Part shown: positions 1-9,178 of the stretch, in pieces
Layout: each line of letters opens with the position of its first letter
Position numbering within the stretch: position 1 is the first letter of the stretch
NCBI GenBank assembly: GCA_026707585.1
Contig: JAPOWQ010000003.1
Span: 1-49,308 of the forward strand
Length of the DNA: 49,308 nucleotides
Reading direction: 5' to 3'
Origin: Chloroflexota bacterium
GTDB lineage: Bacteria; Chloroflexota; UBA11872
Notes under the pieces: generated by a model
What the model saw: only the letters and a program-made list of their open reading frames with translations
Database searches by the model: none
What the model was told of the DNA's origin: nothing
Made by a program: the position numbers and the translations under genes

Positions 1-1564
1 TCGGACACCGCCGCGCCAGCCCGCGCGCCACCGCCGCGCCCAGCTCCTCCGGCGTATCCACGCCTTCGGCCGCCGCCCCAAAGGACTTTCCGAACGCCAC
101 AAAGTCCGGGTTGTGCAACCGCACGTCCACCGTGCGCCCGCCAAAGTTCCCGCGAAAGTTCCCATCGATGGCCGCATAGGACGAGTCGTTGAATACCACC
201 GCAACCACCGGCAACTGTTCCCGCACCGCCGTCGCCAGCTCTTCTGCGGTGAACAGGAATCCCCCGTCACCGCTCAGCGACAGCACCGGCCGCTCCGGAC
301 ACGCCACCTGCGCTCCGATTGCCGCCGGCAGGCTGAACCCCAGCGTGCCGAAGTAGATCGGAAACATGTACGACCGCGGCTGATCGACCGGAAACAGCCC
401 GGCCGAGCGGTAGCTGGTCATCGTCATGTCGTTCACCAGTACGCCGTCGTCCGGCAGCACCCGCCGAAGCTCCTCAAGAATCGCTGCCGACCTCGGATCG
501 TCCGCGGCGTCATGCGGATTGCGTCGACGCGCCCGCATCCCCTCAGCAATGTCTGGGGCCTCAGGCGGCGGCTCGTCCGGCAGCGCTTCCAGCAGCTCGC
601 TCACCGCCGCCGCGGCATCAGCCTGGATTGACACCGCGTTGGATCGATGTCGCCCCAACTCGGCCGCCGACCGATCGACCTGGATCAGCGTTTCCGGCAG
701 CGGCATCCGGTCGTCGTCCGTCACCCGCGCCCCCAGGCGGCACCCCACCACCAGCGCCACGTCGCGGGTTCGCAGCAACTCGTACAGGCTCTCGTCCAGC
801 CGATGCTTGCAGCCCAGCGACAGCGGATGCGACTCGGGGAACGCCCCCTTGCCCGTCTGGGCCGTCAGCACCGGCGCCTGCAGCCGCTCCGCCAGCGCCT
901 CGACCTCCGACCCCGCGTCCATCGCCCCGCTGCCCAGGAAAATCAGTGGCGCATCCGCGCCCGCTAGCAACTCTGCCGCTCGATCCACCGCCCCTGAGTC
1001 AGGTGCGGCTACCGTCGCCGGGGCCGCTCCGTCCAACTCAACGTCGCCGGTCGCGGTCAAGAGTCCCAGTGGGACCTCCACGCTCGCTGGTCCCGGCCGA
1101 TCGGTCGTAATCGCGTCCATGGCCCGGGTCACCGCGCCCGGGATCGCCGGCACCGTCTCCACAAGCTCGTGGTGACCCACCAGCGCCTGCAGCACACCCG
1201 ACTGGTCGCGCAACTCATGGAGTTCGCCGGCCTCGGGTTCCCGCGAGGCCGGACCCAGCGCCGTGGCGATGTGCAACACCGGCGACGACTCCGCATAGGC
1301 CTCGCCCAACCCGGTGGCCGCGTTGGTGATCCCCGGCCCCGTAATCGTGGCCACGCAGGCCACGCGGCCCGAAGCCCGTGCGTACCCGTCCGCCATGAAA
1401 GCCGCGCCCTGCTCGTGCCGCGTGATCACCACCCGCATGTCCGGCGCGTCCAGCAGCGCGTCGTACAGCCCGCCGTTATGCACGCCGGGAATCCCGAACA
1501 GTGTGGTCACGCCGGTTTGGCGCATCCCGGCCACCAGGGCCTGCCCACCCGTCATCTGCGGCAT
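1..1564 (-). CDS. Thiamine pyrophosphate-dependent enzyme, acetolactate synthase-like (partial)
   Basis: About 521 residues are visible and the C-terminus lies beyond the left edge. The family decarboxylates or ligates 2-oxo acids with TPP. Seen here: the N-terminal Pyr domain with the TPP-activating glutamate in HEQGAAFMADGYAR (about residues 50-63), a central Rossmann-like domain, and the C-terminal PP domain with SGDGGFLFT (about 430) followed by NDSSYAAI (about 457), the usual GDG...N metal/diphosphate motif. I chose the ATG at 1562-1564; a second ATG lies three codons inside. Acetolactate synthase, glyoxylate carboligase, sulfoacetaldehyde acetyltransferase and benzoylformate decarboxylase share this fold, so the substrate cannot be named. 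No regulatory small subunit (ilvN) is adjacent, which argues mildly against a biosynthetic acetolactate synthase. It is divergent from mnmE. Confidence 0.88.
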   Translation of the reverse strand, partial: MPQMTGGQALVAGMRQTGVTTLFGIPGVHNGGLYDALLDAPDMRVVITRHEQGAAFMADGYARASGRVACVATITGPGITNAATGLGEAYAESSPVLHIATALGPASREPEAGELHELRDQSGVLQALVGHHELVETVPAIPGAVTRAMDAITTDRPGPASVEVPLGLLTATGDVELDGAAPATVAAPDSGAVDRAAELLAGADAPLIFLGSGAMDAGSEVEALAERLQAPVLTAQTGKGAFPESHPLSLGCKHRLDESLYELLRTRDVALVVGCRLGARVTDDDRMPLPETLIQVDRSAAELGRHRSNAVSIQADAAAAVSELLEALPDEPPPEAPDIAEGMRARRRNPHDAADDPRSAAILEELRRVLPDDGVLVNDMTMTSYRSAGLFPVDQPRSYMFPIYFGTLGFSLPAAIGAQVACPERPVLSLSGDGGFLFTAEELATAVREQLPVVAVVFNDSSYAAIDGNFRGNFGGRTVDVRLHNPDFVAFGKSFGAAAEGVDTPEELGAAVARGLARRCP

Positions 1565-1653
1565 CGGCGCCAACTCCCGCGTGTCCTGCGAAGCGCTGCG
1601 GCAGCGCTCCCGGCCAGCCTAGCGAACCTCAACCCATTCGCTCAGGCCGCCCG

Positions 1654-1659
1654 TAGAAT
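1654..1659 (+). promoter_or_regulatory. Possible -10 element upstream of mnmE
   Basis: TAGAAT lies 39 bases before the mnmE ATG in the 134-base divergent gap, in the context cGTAGAATCc that recurs elsewhere in the window (for example at 16712). No convincing -35 box is present, so this is tentative. Confidence 0.35.
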
Positions 1660-1698
1660 CCACCGTCGCCCCGGGACCTGCGTCCCCGCTGTCTGCTG

Positions 1699-3078
1699 AT
1701 GAACCCCAGCGCTCCCACCACTGACACGATCGCCGCCATCGCCACTCCCGTGGGCACTGGCGGCATTGGCGTCGTACGTATCAGCGGGCCCCAGGCCCAG
1801 TGGATCGCCCGCCGCGTCACCCGCCGCTCCCGCGACCCCAGGCCCCGCTACGCCCACCTGGCGCGGGTCTACGACGGCAACAACGAACTGATCGACCAGG
1901 CCCTCCTGCTGTTCATGCCCGGCCCCCGCTCCTACACCGGCGAGGACGTCGCCGAACTCAGCTGCCACGGCGGTCCCGTAGCTCTCCGGCGCGTGCTTGA
2001 CAGCATCCTTGCCGCCGGCGCCCGCCCCGCCGGCCCCGGCGAGTTCACTCTCCGTGCCTTCCTCAACGGCCGTCTCGACCTCGCCCAGGCCGAAGCAGTC
2101 GCCGACCTTGTCGCCGCCCCAACGCCCGCCGCCCTCGCTGTCGCCGCCAATCAGCTGGCCGGACGCCTCTCCGATGCTGTCGGCGAAATGCGCAACGCCT
2201 GCCTGGACCTCCTGGCCCAGATGGAAGCCGAGGTCGATTTCGATGAAGACGAAGTCCCCGCCATGGACCGCGCCGTCGTCGCCGCCACCCTCGATTCGCT
2301 CCACCAGCGCCTTGAAGACGCCTTGGCCTCGGCGGGGCGCGGCATCATGCAGCGCCACGGCGTCCGTGTTGCGTTGGTCGGCAGCCCCAATGTTGGCAAG
2401 TCCTCGCTCATGAACGCGCTGCTCAGCACCGACCGCGCCATCGTCACCGAGATTCCGGGCACCACCCGCGACGTCCTGGAAGAGTCCTTTGATCTCGACG
2501 GCATACCCATCGTCCTCAACGACACCGCCGGCCTGCGCGAGACCCACGACCCCGTAGAAATCCTGGGTGTCGAACGCAGCTCCCGTGCCCTTGAAGGCGC
2601 CGACGCCGTCGTCCTGGTGCTGGACGCCAGCCGCCCCCTCCTCGGCCGCGACGAAACCGCCGGCGCGCGCGTGCGTCAGGCCGCCAAACCCACCATCGTC
2701 GCGCTTAACAAGCGTGATCTGCCGCACGCGCTTCGGGCCGACGACGTCGGCGACCTCGCCCCAGGCGCGCCCATCGTCCGCACCGCCGCCATCCGCGAGG
2801 ACGTCAGCGAGCTACGCCAGGCCCTCCGCCAGGTCATTGGCCTGGCCGGCGCCGACGGCGGCCTCGCCCTCGTCGCCAGCGTCCGCCATCAGGAAGCCCT
2901 CACGCACGCCCGCGACGAACTCGCCGGCGCCCGCCGCGCCGTGGCCGACGACGAACCGTCCGACTTCGTCAGCATCGGCGTCCGCGGCGCCGTGAACGCC
3001 CTCGGCGAAATCACCGGCGAATCCGCCACCGAAGACCTGCTGGACGTCATCTTCTCCAAATTCTGCATCGGCAAGTAA
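1699..3078 (+). CDS. mnmE: tRNA modification GTPase MnmE
   Basis: 459 residues, normal length for MnmE (TrmE), the GTPase that works with MnmG to install the (carboxymethyl)aminomethyl group at U34 of certain tRNAs. The N-terminal folate-binding domain starts with [22 protein letters not shown]. The inserted G domain shows GSPNVGKSS (about 228-236), the switch region PGTTRD, DTAGLRE and NKRD. The protein ends in FCIGK, the conserved C-terminal CxGK motif whose Cys is catalytically important. The ATG at 1699 gives the expected N-terminus. Its usual partner mnmG is not next to it. It stands alone between divergent and convergent neighbours. Confidence 0.97.
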   Translation: MNPSAPTTDTIAAIATPVGTGGIGVVRISGPQAQWIARRVTRRSRDPRPRYAHLARVYDGNNELIDQALLLFMPGPRSYTGEDVAELSCHGGPVALRRVLDSILAAGARPAGPGEFTLRAFLNGRLDLAQAEAVADLVAAPTPAALAVAANQLAGRLSDAVGEMRNACLDLLAQMEAEVDFDEDEVPAMDRAVVAATLDSLHQRLEDALASAGRGIMQRHGVRVALVGSPNVGKSSLMNALLSTDRAIVTEIPGTTRDVLEESFDLDGIPIVLNDTAGLRETHDPVEILGVERSSRALEGADAVVLVLDASRPLLGRDETAGARVRQAAKPTIVALNKRDLPHALRADDVGDLAPGAPIVRTAAIREDVSELRQALRQVIGLAGADGGLALVASVRHQEALTHARDELAGARRAVADDEPSDFVSIGVRGAVNALGEITGESATEDLLDVIFSKFCIGK

Positions 3079-3236
3079 GGCACGGGCACTCGCGAGACGT
3101 CGCGTGCTCCGCCCACCGGCCCAAAAAACGCAGTAGCCCTTCGCTTCCCCAACCATGGTCGCCAGGACTCCCGTCGCCGCTCGCGAGCACTCCCAGATGG
3201 ATGCATCAGCGCTGCCGGGGAGTACGAACCGTCCGA

Positions 3237-4112
3237 CTAGATGTTCAACGGTGCCGGAGGCCTGGGCAGCGGGGCCTGCTCCGCGTCCCGGGACTCGCTG
3301 AAGAGGCCTATCTCCGATGCGGAGACGTAGTCCGCCGCTCCAAACGTGGAATAGATTCTCAGCATTGCGTAGCGGATGGGCACTGGCGTCTCGACGTCGA
3401 ACACCAGCTTCAGGTCGGGCGCTGCCGCCCTGAACCGCCCGATGCTGACCAACGCATCGGGGTGCGTCCGCGGATCCTCCAGCGAGGCCAGCACTTCGAA
3501 CTCCCGAATGTAGCTGGCCTCCGGTTCGTTCGGATGGTTCCAGATAACTATTTTTCGGACCGGCGTACGATATCGCACCTCGTAGATCGCGGTCAGGGGA
3601 AAGTCCGGCCCGGCCGACCGCCAGGCAAAGAACTGCGGATCGAACAGGCCATCCTGCAGCCGGTTGGGGCCATGGTCGCCGTCGGCGTGGGCGGTTGAAC
3701 TGATGGCCAGCAACTCGCCGCCGTTCACGAGTTCCAGCAGGTCGAAGCCCTCGCCGTTCAGGTCCGAACTCTGCTGCAACCCCACCTGGATCCGGCGAAC
3801 CACTTCTGGTTCCAGCCCCTCTTCCTGGGTCGTCCGCAGCGCCAGAATGGCCGGAATGACCCCGGCCGCCAGCAGAATCCCGAATATCAGAACCGACGTC
3901 AGCGTTCGGCTGGAGGTCAATGCACGGCAGATGTTGCGCGGCGTCGGTCGGCGACTCGCGGCAATTTCTGCCGCTCGCGACTCCCGGTCGGCCCGCACAT
4001 CGGCCTCATGATCGTCGTGCCAGCGGGCCCGTTGAGCATCAACGGCCGCCTGGCGCCGTGCCCAGGCGCCCCGGCTGGCGCCCCGCGCTACCGAACGCTG
4101 CGGAGTCGACAT
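3237..4112 (-). CDS. Single-pass membrane protein with discoidin-like extracellular domain
   Basis: 291 residues, function unknown. An N-terminal charged cytoplasmic segment (about 1-65, rich in Arg, Ala and Asp) is followed by one strongly hydrophobic helix (about 70-92, SVLIFGILLAAGVIPAILAL). The rest is predicted extracytoplasmic. The C-terminal half (about 150-270) has the feel of an F5/8-type-C/galactose-binding jelly roll: a YEVRYRTPVRKIVIWN strand pair, a REFEVLAS strand, then VPIRYAMLRIYS near the end. That points to carbohydrate or surface binding, but this is fold-level resemblance only. It starts 16 bases after the glcF stop on the same strand, so it may be the last gene of the glcE-glcF transcript; its role there is unclear. 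Confidence 0.6.
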   Translation of the reverse strand: MSTPQRSVARGASRGAWARRQAAVDAQRARWHDDHEADVRADRESRAAEIAASRRPTPRNICRALTSSRTLTSVLIFGILLAAGVIPAILALRTTQEEGLEPEVVRRIQVGLQQSSDLNGEGFDLLELVNGGELLAISSTAHADGDHGPNRLQDGLFDPQFFAWRSAGPDFPLTAIYEVRYRTPVRKIVIWNHPNEPEASYIREFEVLASLEDPRTHPDALVSIGRFRAAAPDLKLVFDVETPVPIRYAMLRIYSTFGAADYVSASEIGLFSESRDAEQAPLPRPPAPLNI

Positions 4113-4128
4113 TGGCTACCGCTAGACC

Positions 4129-5433
4129 TCACGCGCTGTAGGCCCGGTCCAGGAACTCGGCCACGTGCATCACCGTTACTTCGAGCCCGCGCCTCTGAGC
4201 CCCCGACTGAATGTGCAGCAGGCAGCCGGGATTGGCGGACACGATCACCTTGGCCCCCGTTGCCTCGATTGCGTCCAGCCGCTGCTCCAGGATTGCCAGC
4301 GAGATATCCGTGTCGGTCACGCTGTACAACCCGGCCGCTCCGCAGCACACCGTCGGGTATTCCATTTCCACGAGGTCCACACCGGGCACGGCTGCCAATA
4401 ATTCCCGCGGCTGCTGTGAGACGCCCTGCGCATGCACCAGGTGGCAGGCGTCCTGATAGACGACGCGCTCGTTGACCGAGTTTGTTGGCGGCACGGCCCC
4501 AATCTCGGCCAGGAACTCGGACAAGTCGCGTACTCGCTCTGAGAATGCATGGGCGCGTTCGGCATAGCTGGGGTCGTCCGCCAGCAACTCGCCGTATTCC
4601 TTTAGGGTGGATCCGCAGCCGGCCGAGTTGATGATGATGGCCTCGTAGTCGGCCGAGTCGAAGGCGTCGATGTTGCGCCGCGCCAACAGGCGGGCTGTCT
4701 TGCGGTCGCCGCCATGCACGTGCAACGCGCCGCAACAGGCCTGGTGTTCGGGAATGTGCACGTCGCACCCGTTGCGCGCCAGCACCCGCAGCGAGGCGCG
4801 ATGGGCCTCCGCGAAGGCCACGCTCATGATGCAGCCGGTGATGAAGGCGACCGAGCGACGGCGCTCCCCGTGAGCCGGCACGAACCGCAGGTCCGATGCC
4901 TGGAGGAACCGGTCGGAAACCGGCGGCGACAACGTCTCAACCGCAGCCAACGGCGGCGCGATCAGGCGCAGCAAGCCGAGCTTCCGCATCAGTGCCTGCA
5001 GTCCGCTTCGCTGGTAGAGCCACAGCCCGCGCGCGGCCAACCGCAGCAGCCTGGGCCGAGGGAACACCACCCGCAGCACCGTCTGCGCTATCCGTCGCCG
5101 TGGTGGCAGCAGCTTGGCCTGCACCGTTTGGGCGCGGACGGACTCGATTAGGGCGCCGTACTTCACGCCCGACGGACAGGCCGTCTCGCAACCCCGGCAG
5201 TCCAGGCACTGAAACGTGTGTCGCAGGAAAGCCGGACTGTCCAGCGCCATTCGCCCGTCCTGCACGGCGTCAATCAATTGGATGCGCCCGCGGGGCGAGT
5301 CCATCTCAACTCGCAACACGCGGTACGTCGGGCACTCGTTGAGGCAGAGCCCGCAGTGCACGCACGTGGACAGGATCGACGCATCCGGCGCGTCCGACGC
5401 CGAGAACCCCAATCGCGCGAATTTGACCGCCAT
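4129..5433 (-). CDS. glcF: Glycolate oxidase iron-sulfur subunit GlcF
   Basis: 434 residues. GlcF carries electrons from the flavin subunit of membrane-associated glycolate (2-hydroxyacid) oxidase to the respiratory chain. Two ferredoxin-type [4Fe-4S] motifs are visible near the N-terminus: CVHCGLCLNECP (about 24-35) and CLDCRGCETACP (about 76-87). Two CCG domains follow, with CCGALHVHGG and CCGAAGLYS, the signature of the GlcF/LutA/heterodisulfide reductase family. The ATG at 5431-5433 lies three bases after the stop codon of the upstream FAD subunit, indicating translational coupling. LutA-type lactate oxidase subunits are related but shorter and lack the N-terminal ferredoxin part. Confidence 0.92.
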   Translation of the reverse strand: MAVKFARLGFSASDAPDASILSTCVHCGLCLNECPTYRVLRVEMDSPRGRIQLIDAVQDGRMALDSPAFLRHTFQCLDCRGCETACPSGVKYGALIESVRAQTVQAKLLPPRRRIAQTVLRVVFPRPRLLRLAARGLWLYQRSGLQALMRKLGLLRLIAPPLAAVETLSPPVSDRFLQASDLRFVPAHGERRRSVAFITGCIMSVAFAEAHRASLRVLARNGCDVHIPEHQACCGALHVHGGDRKTARLLARRNIDAFDSADYEAIIINSAGCGSTLKEYGELLADDPSYAERAHAFSERVRDLSEFLAEIGAVPPTNSVNERVVYQDACHLVHAQGVSQQPRELLAAVPGVDLVEMEYPTVCCGAAGLYSVTDTDISLAILEQRLDAIEATGAKVIVSANPGCLLHIQSGAQRRGLEVTVMHVAEFLDRAYSA

Positions 5434-5436
5434 GCC

Positions 5437-6786
5437 TCAGGTCACCACAAATCGTCCGCGGTTGATTATCCGACCTGGATCGAAGGCCGAGCGCAACGCA
5501 TCCATGGCCTGCACGTCGGGCGCATCGGCGGACATGCCCCACACCCCAGCAGCTTGCTTGACCGCAGCCGGTGCGGCTTCGATTACCAGCGCGCCAGCCA
5601 ACCGCTGCGCCGCTGCCCGCAGGCGTTGCACGAACTCTGTCAGTCTGCCTGGGTCCTCTAACCCTGCGGCCCGCACCCGGACTACGCCGTGCAGCGCCCG
5701 GGCGCTGGCAACCGTGCGCAGACTCAGGTCCTCGCCAATCTCGCCGGTGCTCCTCAGCAGCGAAGGCGTCTGGCTTGACAGTGCGCTCAGGCGGCACGTT
5801 ACCTGGCTGCCAATGTGGGCGGGCGGACGCGCCAGCGCGTCGGCGTCCGACCAGAAGCGATCCTGGGCCTCTCCATCCAGCGTCACGCCATCCGCAACCG
5901 CGTGGGGCGCGACGGCATCCATCACCATCGCCAGCTGCGCCCTCACTCCCCCCTTGGTTCCGGCCATGCGTACTGCGAGCAGCCAGGCGCCGTCGCCTGC
6001 GACTTCGATGTCGGACGCCAGCTCGCGCTGCACCAGATCGAATCCGCTGCACAGGAGTGGAGTGTCGATCACGGCTCCAATGGCCGCTCCGGCCGCCGTG
6101 GGGTCGGCCAGCGGCATCACGAGCGTCTGCTCCACCGAGGGACGCGGTGTGATCTTCAAGTTCACGCGCGTGATGACGCCCAGGGTGCCGAACGCGCCGA
6201 TGTGGGCTTTGGGCAGGTCGTAGCCGGTCACGTTTTTCACCACCATGCCGCCCGACTTCGTGACCAGGCCATTCACGCCGGCAACTTCCAGGCCGATTAC
6301 CAGGTCTCGTGCCGTCCCCGATCCGGCGCGACGCGGACCGGACAGATTGGCGGCCACCATGCCGCCGATCGTGGACGCCGGAGCGCCCGCCGGGTCCAGC
6401 GCCAGGATCTGCCCCGCCTCGGCCAACAGCGCCTGTACTTCCACCAGGCGCGCGCCGGCCGCCACCGCCAGGGTCAGGTCCTCCGGCCGGTATTCGATCA
6501 CGTGGTCCAATCCACCGAGGTCCAGCAACAGATCAACTCGCTCCGGCGGCAACCCCAGGCCCAGGTGCGTCCCCCCGCCCCGTGGGACGACCACCGCTCC
6601 GTGCTGGTGGCACACCGCCAGCGTCGCCGCGGCGGCGGCGGGCGAGTCCACCCGCGCATGCAGACCGGGCCGCACGCCGTCGACGCCGCCAGACTCAGGG
6701 TCAGAGCTGCGAACGGCGCCGGGCGATAGCTCAGCCGCCAGCGCATGCTGGAGACCGGCAAGGTCTGTCGACCGGTTGCGTGGCAT
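5437..6786 (-). CDS. glcE: Glycolate oxidase FAD-binding subunit, GlcE/GlcD type
   Basis: 449 residues from the ATG at 6784-6786; a TTG at 6820-6822 would add 12 residues, and neither start has a good ribosome site. The protein is a PCMH-type (FAD_binding_4) flavoprotein: VVPRGGGTHLGLG is the FAD diphosphate loop, STIGGMVAANLSGPRRAGSG the second binding strand, and KNVTGYDLPKAHIGAFGTLGVIT is very typical of GlcE. It ends in FDPGRIINRGRF, the usual FDP..(I/L)NPG end of the family. It is about 100 residues longer than the E. coli GlcE I recall (near 350 residues), and no separate GlcD is in the window, so it may be the sole catalytic flavoprotein, pairing with GlcF directly downstream. Confidence 0.85.
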   Translation of the reverse strand: MPRNRSTDLAGLQHALAAELSPGAVRSSDPESGGVDGVRPGLHARVDSPAAAAATLAVCHQHGAVVVPRGGGTHLGLGLPPERVDLLLDLGGLDHVIEYRPEDLTLAVAAGARLVEVQALLAEAGQILALDPAGAPASTIGGMVAANLSGPRRAGSGTARDLVIGLEVAGVNGLVTKSGGMVVKNVTGYDLPKAHIGAFGTLGVITRVNLKITPRPSVEQTLVMPLADPTAAGAAIGAVIDTPLLCSGFDLVQRELASDIEVAGDGAWLLAVRMAGTKGGVRAQLAMVMDAVAPHAVADGVTLDGEAQDRFWSDADALARPPAHIGSQVTCRLSALSSQTPSLLRSTGEIGEDLSLRTVASARALHGVVRVRAAGLEDPGRLTEFVQRLRAAAQRLAGALVIEAAPAAVKQAAGVWGMSADAPDVQAMDALRSAFDPGRIINRGRFVVT

Positions 6787-6887
6787 AGCTTGCAGTATCG
6801 GCGGCGAACCGGCGGCGCTCAATGCCGGCGAGGTGCAGCGAGGTGCCCGGTATTCAGTAATCGGGCAGTGATGCGGGCGCAGCTGGG

Positions 6888-7844
6888 TTACCGAACCGTG
6901 GCATCGTCCCAGACCGCCACGACACGTCCGTCGGGGCGCCGCAGTTCGGCGGGGTCGGGGCTGGTGTTGTTCCAGACGTTCCGTTGTTGGAAGCGGTGCG
7001 CGCCCGAACTTTGACCGGATACGACTCGCACGGCACTTTCAGGGTCAATCGTGGCTCCAGGCGGAAATCGGTATCCCTGTTCGCCGCGCAGGCTGACCAG
7101 CCACCATCCGGATACGTCGAGCGCTGCCGGGCCCCTGTTGGTCACCGTCACGACTTCCCGGACCTTGTCAACGGTCAGCGCGACGCTGGCGCTGTCCAGC
7201 GCCCAGATACCGACATTGGCGGCGCGGGCCGCGGCGACGGCAAGTTCAATTGCTGCCTGCTCGGTCAGATTCGGCGCAACTGGCAGCGCCCGTGCCCAAC
7301 CCCGGCGGGCCAACTCAGCGGCCACCAGGCGGTCGGCCTGATATGCGTGCCGCAGCAGGCGACCGCCGGCGTCCTTCGACTCCACGTCGGCGACGAGCCG
7401 CACAGGGCCACTGCCGATGAGGCTGCGCAGGGCCTCGCGTGCCTGTTTGGCGAGTTCGCGCTGGCCAACGTCGTCGAATTCGGGCGCGTCGATGCCGAGG
7501 ATACGAATCGTGAATTCGCCCGACCGCGTGGCGACGGTGAACGTGTCGCCGTCGATCACCGAACCCAGGCGACCTGGCGTGCCGTCCAGATCCACGTCGA
7601 CCGCCGGCTCGGGTGTTGGCGTTGGGGTGGGTGACAGGGTCGGTGTGGGCTCGGGAGTCGCCGCTGGGGACACCGGCGGCCTGCGTTCGGCAGGTTCTGG
7701 CGTCGGCGTGGCGGAAGTCAGGGGCCACGACACGTCCGGGGCGCCGGTGACCACTGGGGATGGACTACTTGCCACGGTCGCGGCGCGTGCGGTCAGGCGC
7801 AGAACGACCGTTTCGTCATACGCTCCGTCGCAGGCGGACAGCAC
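6888..7844 (-). CDS. Secreted SNase-like nuclease lipoprotein with lamin-tail domain
   Basis: 318 residues from GTG 7842-7844, the first standard start. The frame is open further upstream to a stop at 7908-7910, and the added residues form a lipoprotein signal (ARGLLAGAVAAAVLSAC, lipobox L-S-A-C). The native start is therefore probably a CTG near 7890-7892. A Pro/Thr-rich linker (about 45-80, TPTPTPTPEP) leads to a staphylococcal-nuclease domain (about 93-215) with VIDGDTF, RILGIDAPE and the Arg in GGRLLRHAY, matching the nuclease's metal-binding and catalytic positions. A lamin-tail (LTD) immunoglobulin-like domain follows (about 228-318, VTNRGPAALDVSGWWL). Expected to act outside the cytoplasmic membrane, cutting nucleic acid. 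It lies 101 bases upstream of glcE on the same strand. Confidence 0.82.
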   Translation of the reverse strand: MLSACDGAYDETVVLRLTARAATVASSPSPVVTGAPDVSWPLTSATPTPEPAERRPPVSPAATPEPTPTLSPTPTPTPEPAVDVDLDGTPGRLGSVIDGDTFTVATRSGEFTIRILGIDAPEFDDVGQRELAKQAREALRSLIGSGPVRLVADVESKDAGGRLLRHAYQADRLVAAELARRGWARALPVAPNLTEQAAIELAVAAARAANVGIWALDSASVALTVDKVREVVTVTNRGPAALDVSGWWLVSLRGEQGYRFPPGATIDPESAVRVVSGQSSGAHRFQQRNVWNNTSPDPAELRRPDGRVVAVWDDATVR

Positions 7845-8054
7845 AGCGGCGGCTACCGCCCCGGCCAGAAGGCCCCGCGCTATCGGCGCCAGGTTCCGCG
7901 TGTCGTATCAAGTGGTGCCGGTGGACCGCCAAATACTGTACTGCGAAATCGCAGGTCCAGCGGCTCGTTGCGGGCCGGGTTCCTGTCGCAGTCCGAATTG
8001 TTTGATATGTGAAGATGGCGACTAGCGGCGCGTGCCACAACGGAGTGACGGGTC

Positions 8055-9116
8055 ATGGCCAACTATGAGGACTTGAAGAGCCGCATTGATCAGGGCGAAG
8101 TGATCGTTCTCGACGGGGCTATCGGGACGGAGCTTCAGGCCATGGGCGTGCCGATGGACCCGGCTTCCTGGTGCGGTCCCGGCAACTACACGCACCCGGC
8201 GACGGTGCGGCAGATGCACGAGCGCTACATCAAGGCCGGGGCGGACGTCATTACCACCAATACATTCAACACGTTGCGACCGGCGCTGGAGGCTTCCGGG
8301 TACAGCGAACTGGTGCGGGAAGTCAACGTTCGCGCCGTTGATGCGGCGTTGGATGCACGAGCCAGGGCTGCTGTCGACAGGAATGTATACATCGCCGGCT
8401 CAATTTCATGCCGAATACCCATCCGTGACCGCCGGACGGGGACGCTCCTGGGCGGCACTGGGTACGGGTATGGCGCCAGCCTTTCGACGGCGGAATTGCG
8501 GGCCTATGCCGAGGAGCAGGCCAATATCCTGGCCGAGTCCGGCGTGGACCTCTTCCTCATCGAGAATCTGTGGGCCGACAACGAGTCGCGGGCGATAGCC
8601 GCCGAAGCGGCGAAGGCCACGGGACTGCCGGTCTGGGTGGCCTTTACCGCCTCCGTCTCAACTAACGGGGAGGCTGTCAGAATGAGTTTCGGCCACGACC
8701 GTGACTACAGCTCCGGCATTGGAATGCCCATGTGGACGGAGAGTTGGCGGCCCGTCGACGACAACAAGAGCCTGGCCGAAGGCATCAAGGAAATCGCGTC
8801 GGTGGGCCCCGATGTGCTTGGGGTGTTCCACAGCCGGATTGATGAGACCTCGGCGGCGCTCCAGGTCATGCTCGACGAGTGGTCCGGACCGGTGGTCGTC
8901 TATCCGGATGCCGGCCGAGAGGACTATCTCGAGACCTGGCAGGACAGCAGCGTCAGCAACGAACAGACTGAGCAGGAATTGACGCGGGAGGCCGTGCATT
9001 GGGTCGACATGGGAGCGCAGGTTATTGGTACATGCTGTGGATTCGGCCACAACTACACCAGGGCGCTGCGCGAGGCTCTGCCGACCAGGAGTACGTCGCC
9101 ACGAAAGGTCGCCTAG
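8055..9116 (+). CDS. Homocysteine S-methyltransferase family protein
   Basis: 353 residues with a zinc-dependent methyltransferase TIM barrel: DGAIGTELQ at about 20-28, TNTFNTLR at about 74, and GTCCGFG with the paired zinc cysteines at about 327-328. The family moves a methyl group from betaine, S-methylmethionine or methylcobalamin systems to homocysteine. The third zinc ligand is normally the Cys of a GxNC motif; here the equivalent strand reads VLGVFHSR, giving His at about residue 259. That could be a Cys/His ligand swap or loss of classical activity. GGAG at 8042-8045 precedes the ATG by 9 bases. The two flavoprotein genes immediately downstream suggest it handles a methylated amine rather than acting in methionine synthesis, but that is inference. 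Confidence 0.82.
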   Translation: MANYEDLKSRIDQGEVIVLDGAIGTELQAMGVPMDPASWCGPGNYTHPATVRQMHERYIKAGADVITTNTFNTLRPALEASGYSELVREVNVRAVDAALDARARAAVDRNVYIAGSISCRIPIRDRRTGTLLGGTGYGYGASLSTAELRAYAEEQANILAESGVDLFLIENLWADNESRAIAAEAAKATGLPVWVAFTASVSTNGEAVRMSFGHDRDYSSGIGMPMWTESWRPVDDNKSLAEGIKEIASVGPDVLGVFHSRIDETSAALQVMLDEWSGPVVVYPDAGREDYLETWQDSSVSNEQTEQELTREAVHWVDMGAQVIGTCCGFGHNYTRALREALPTRSTSPRKVA

Positions 9117-9178
9117 TCCGCCCAGGTCCATGGCCGTGCGCCAGATAGCTGGCTGCGGCCTGATTAGAGGCACCTGAC

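Noticed and set aside
1642-2727. 361-residue open frame antisense to mnmE
   Set aside because: mnmE motifs are complete on the plus strand; the antisense frame is Gly/Ala-rich and shows no family. It is a G+C-driven shadow.
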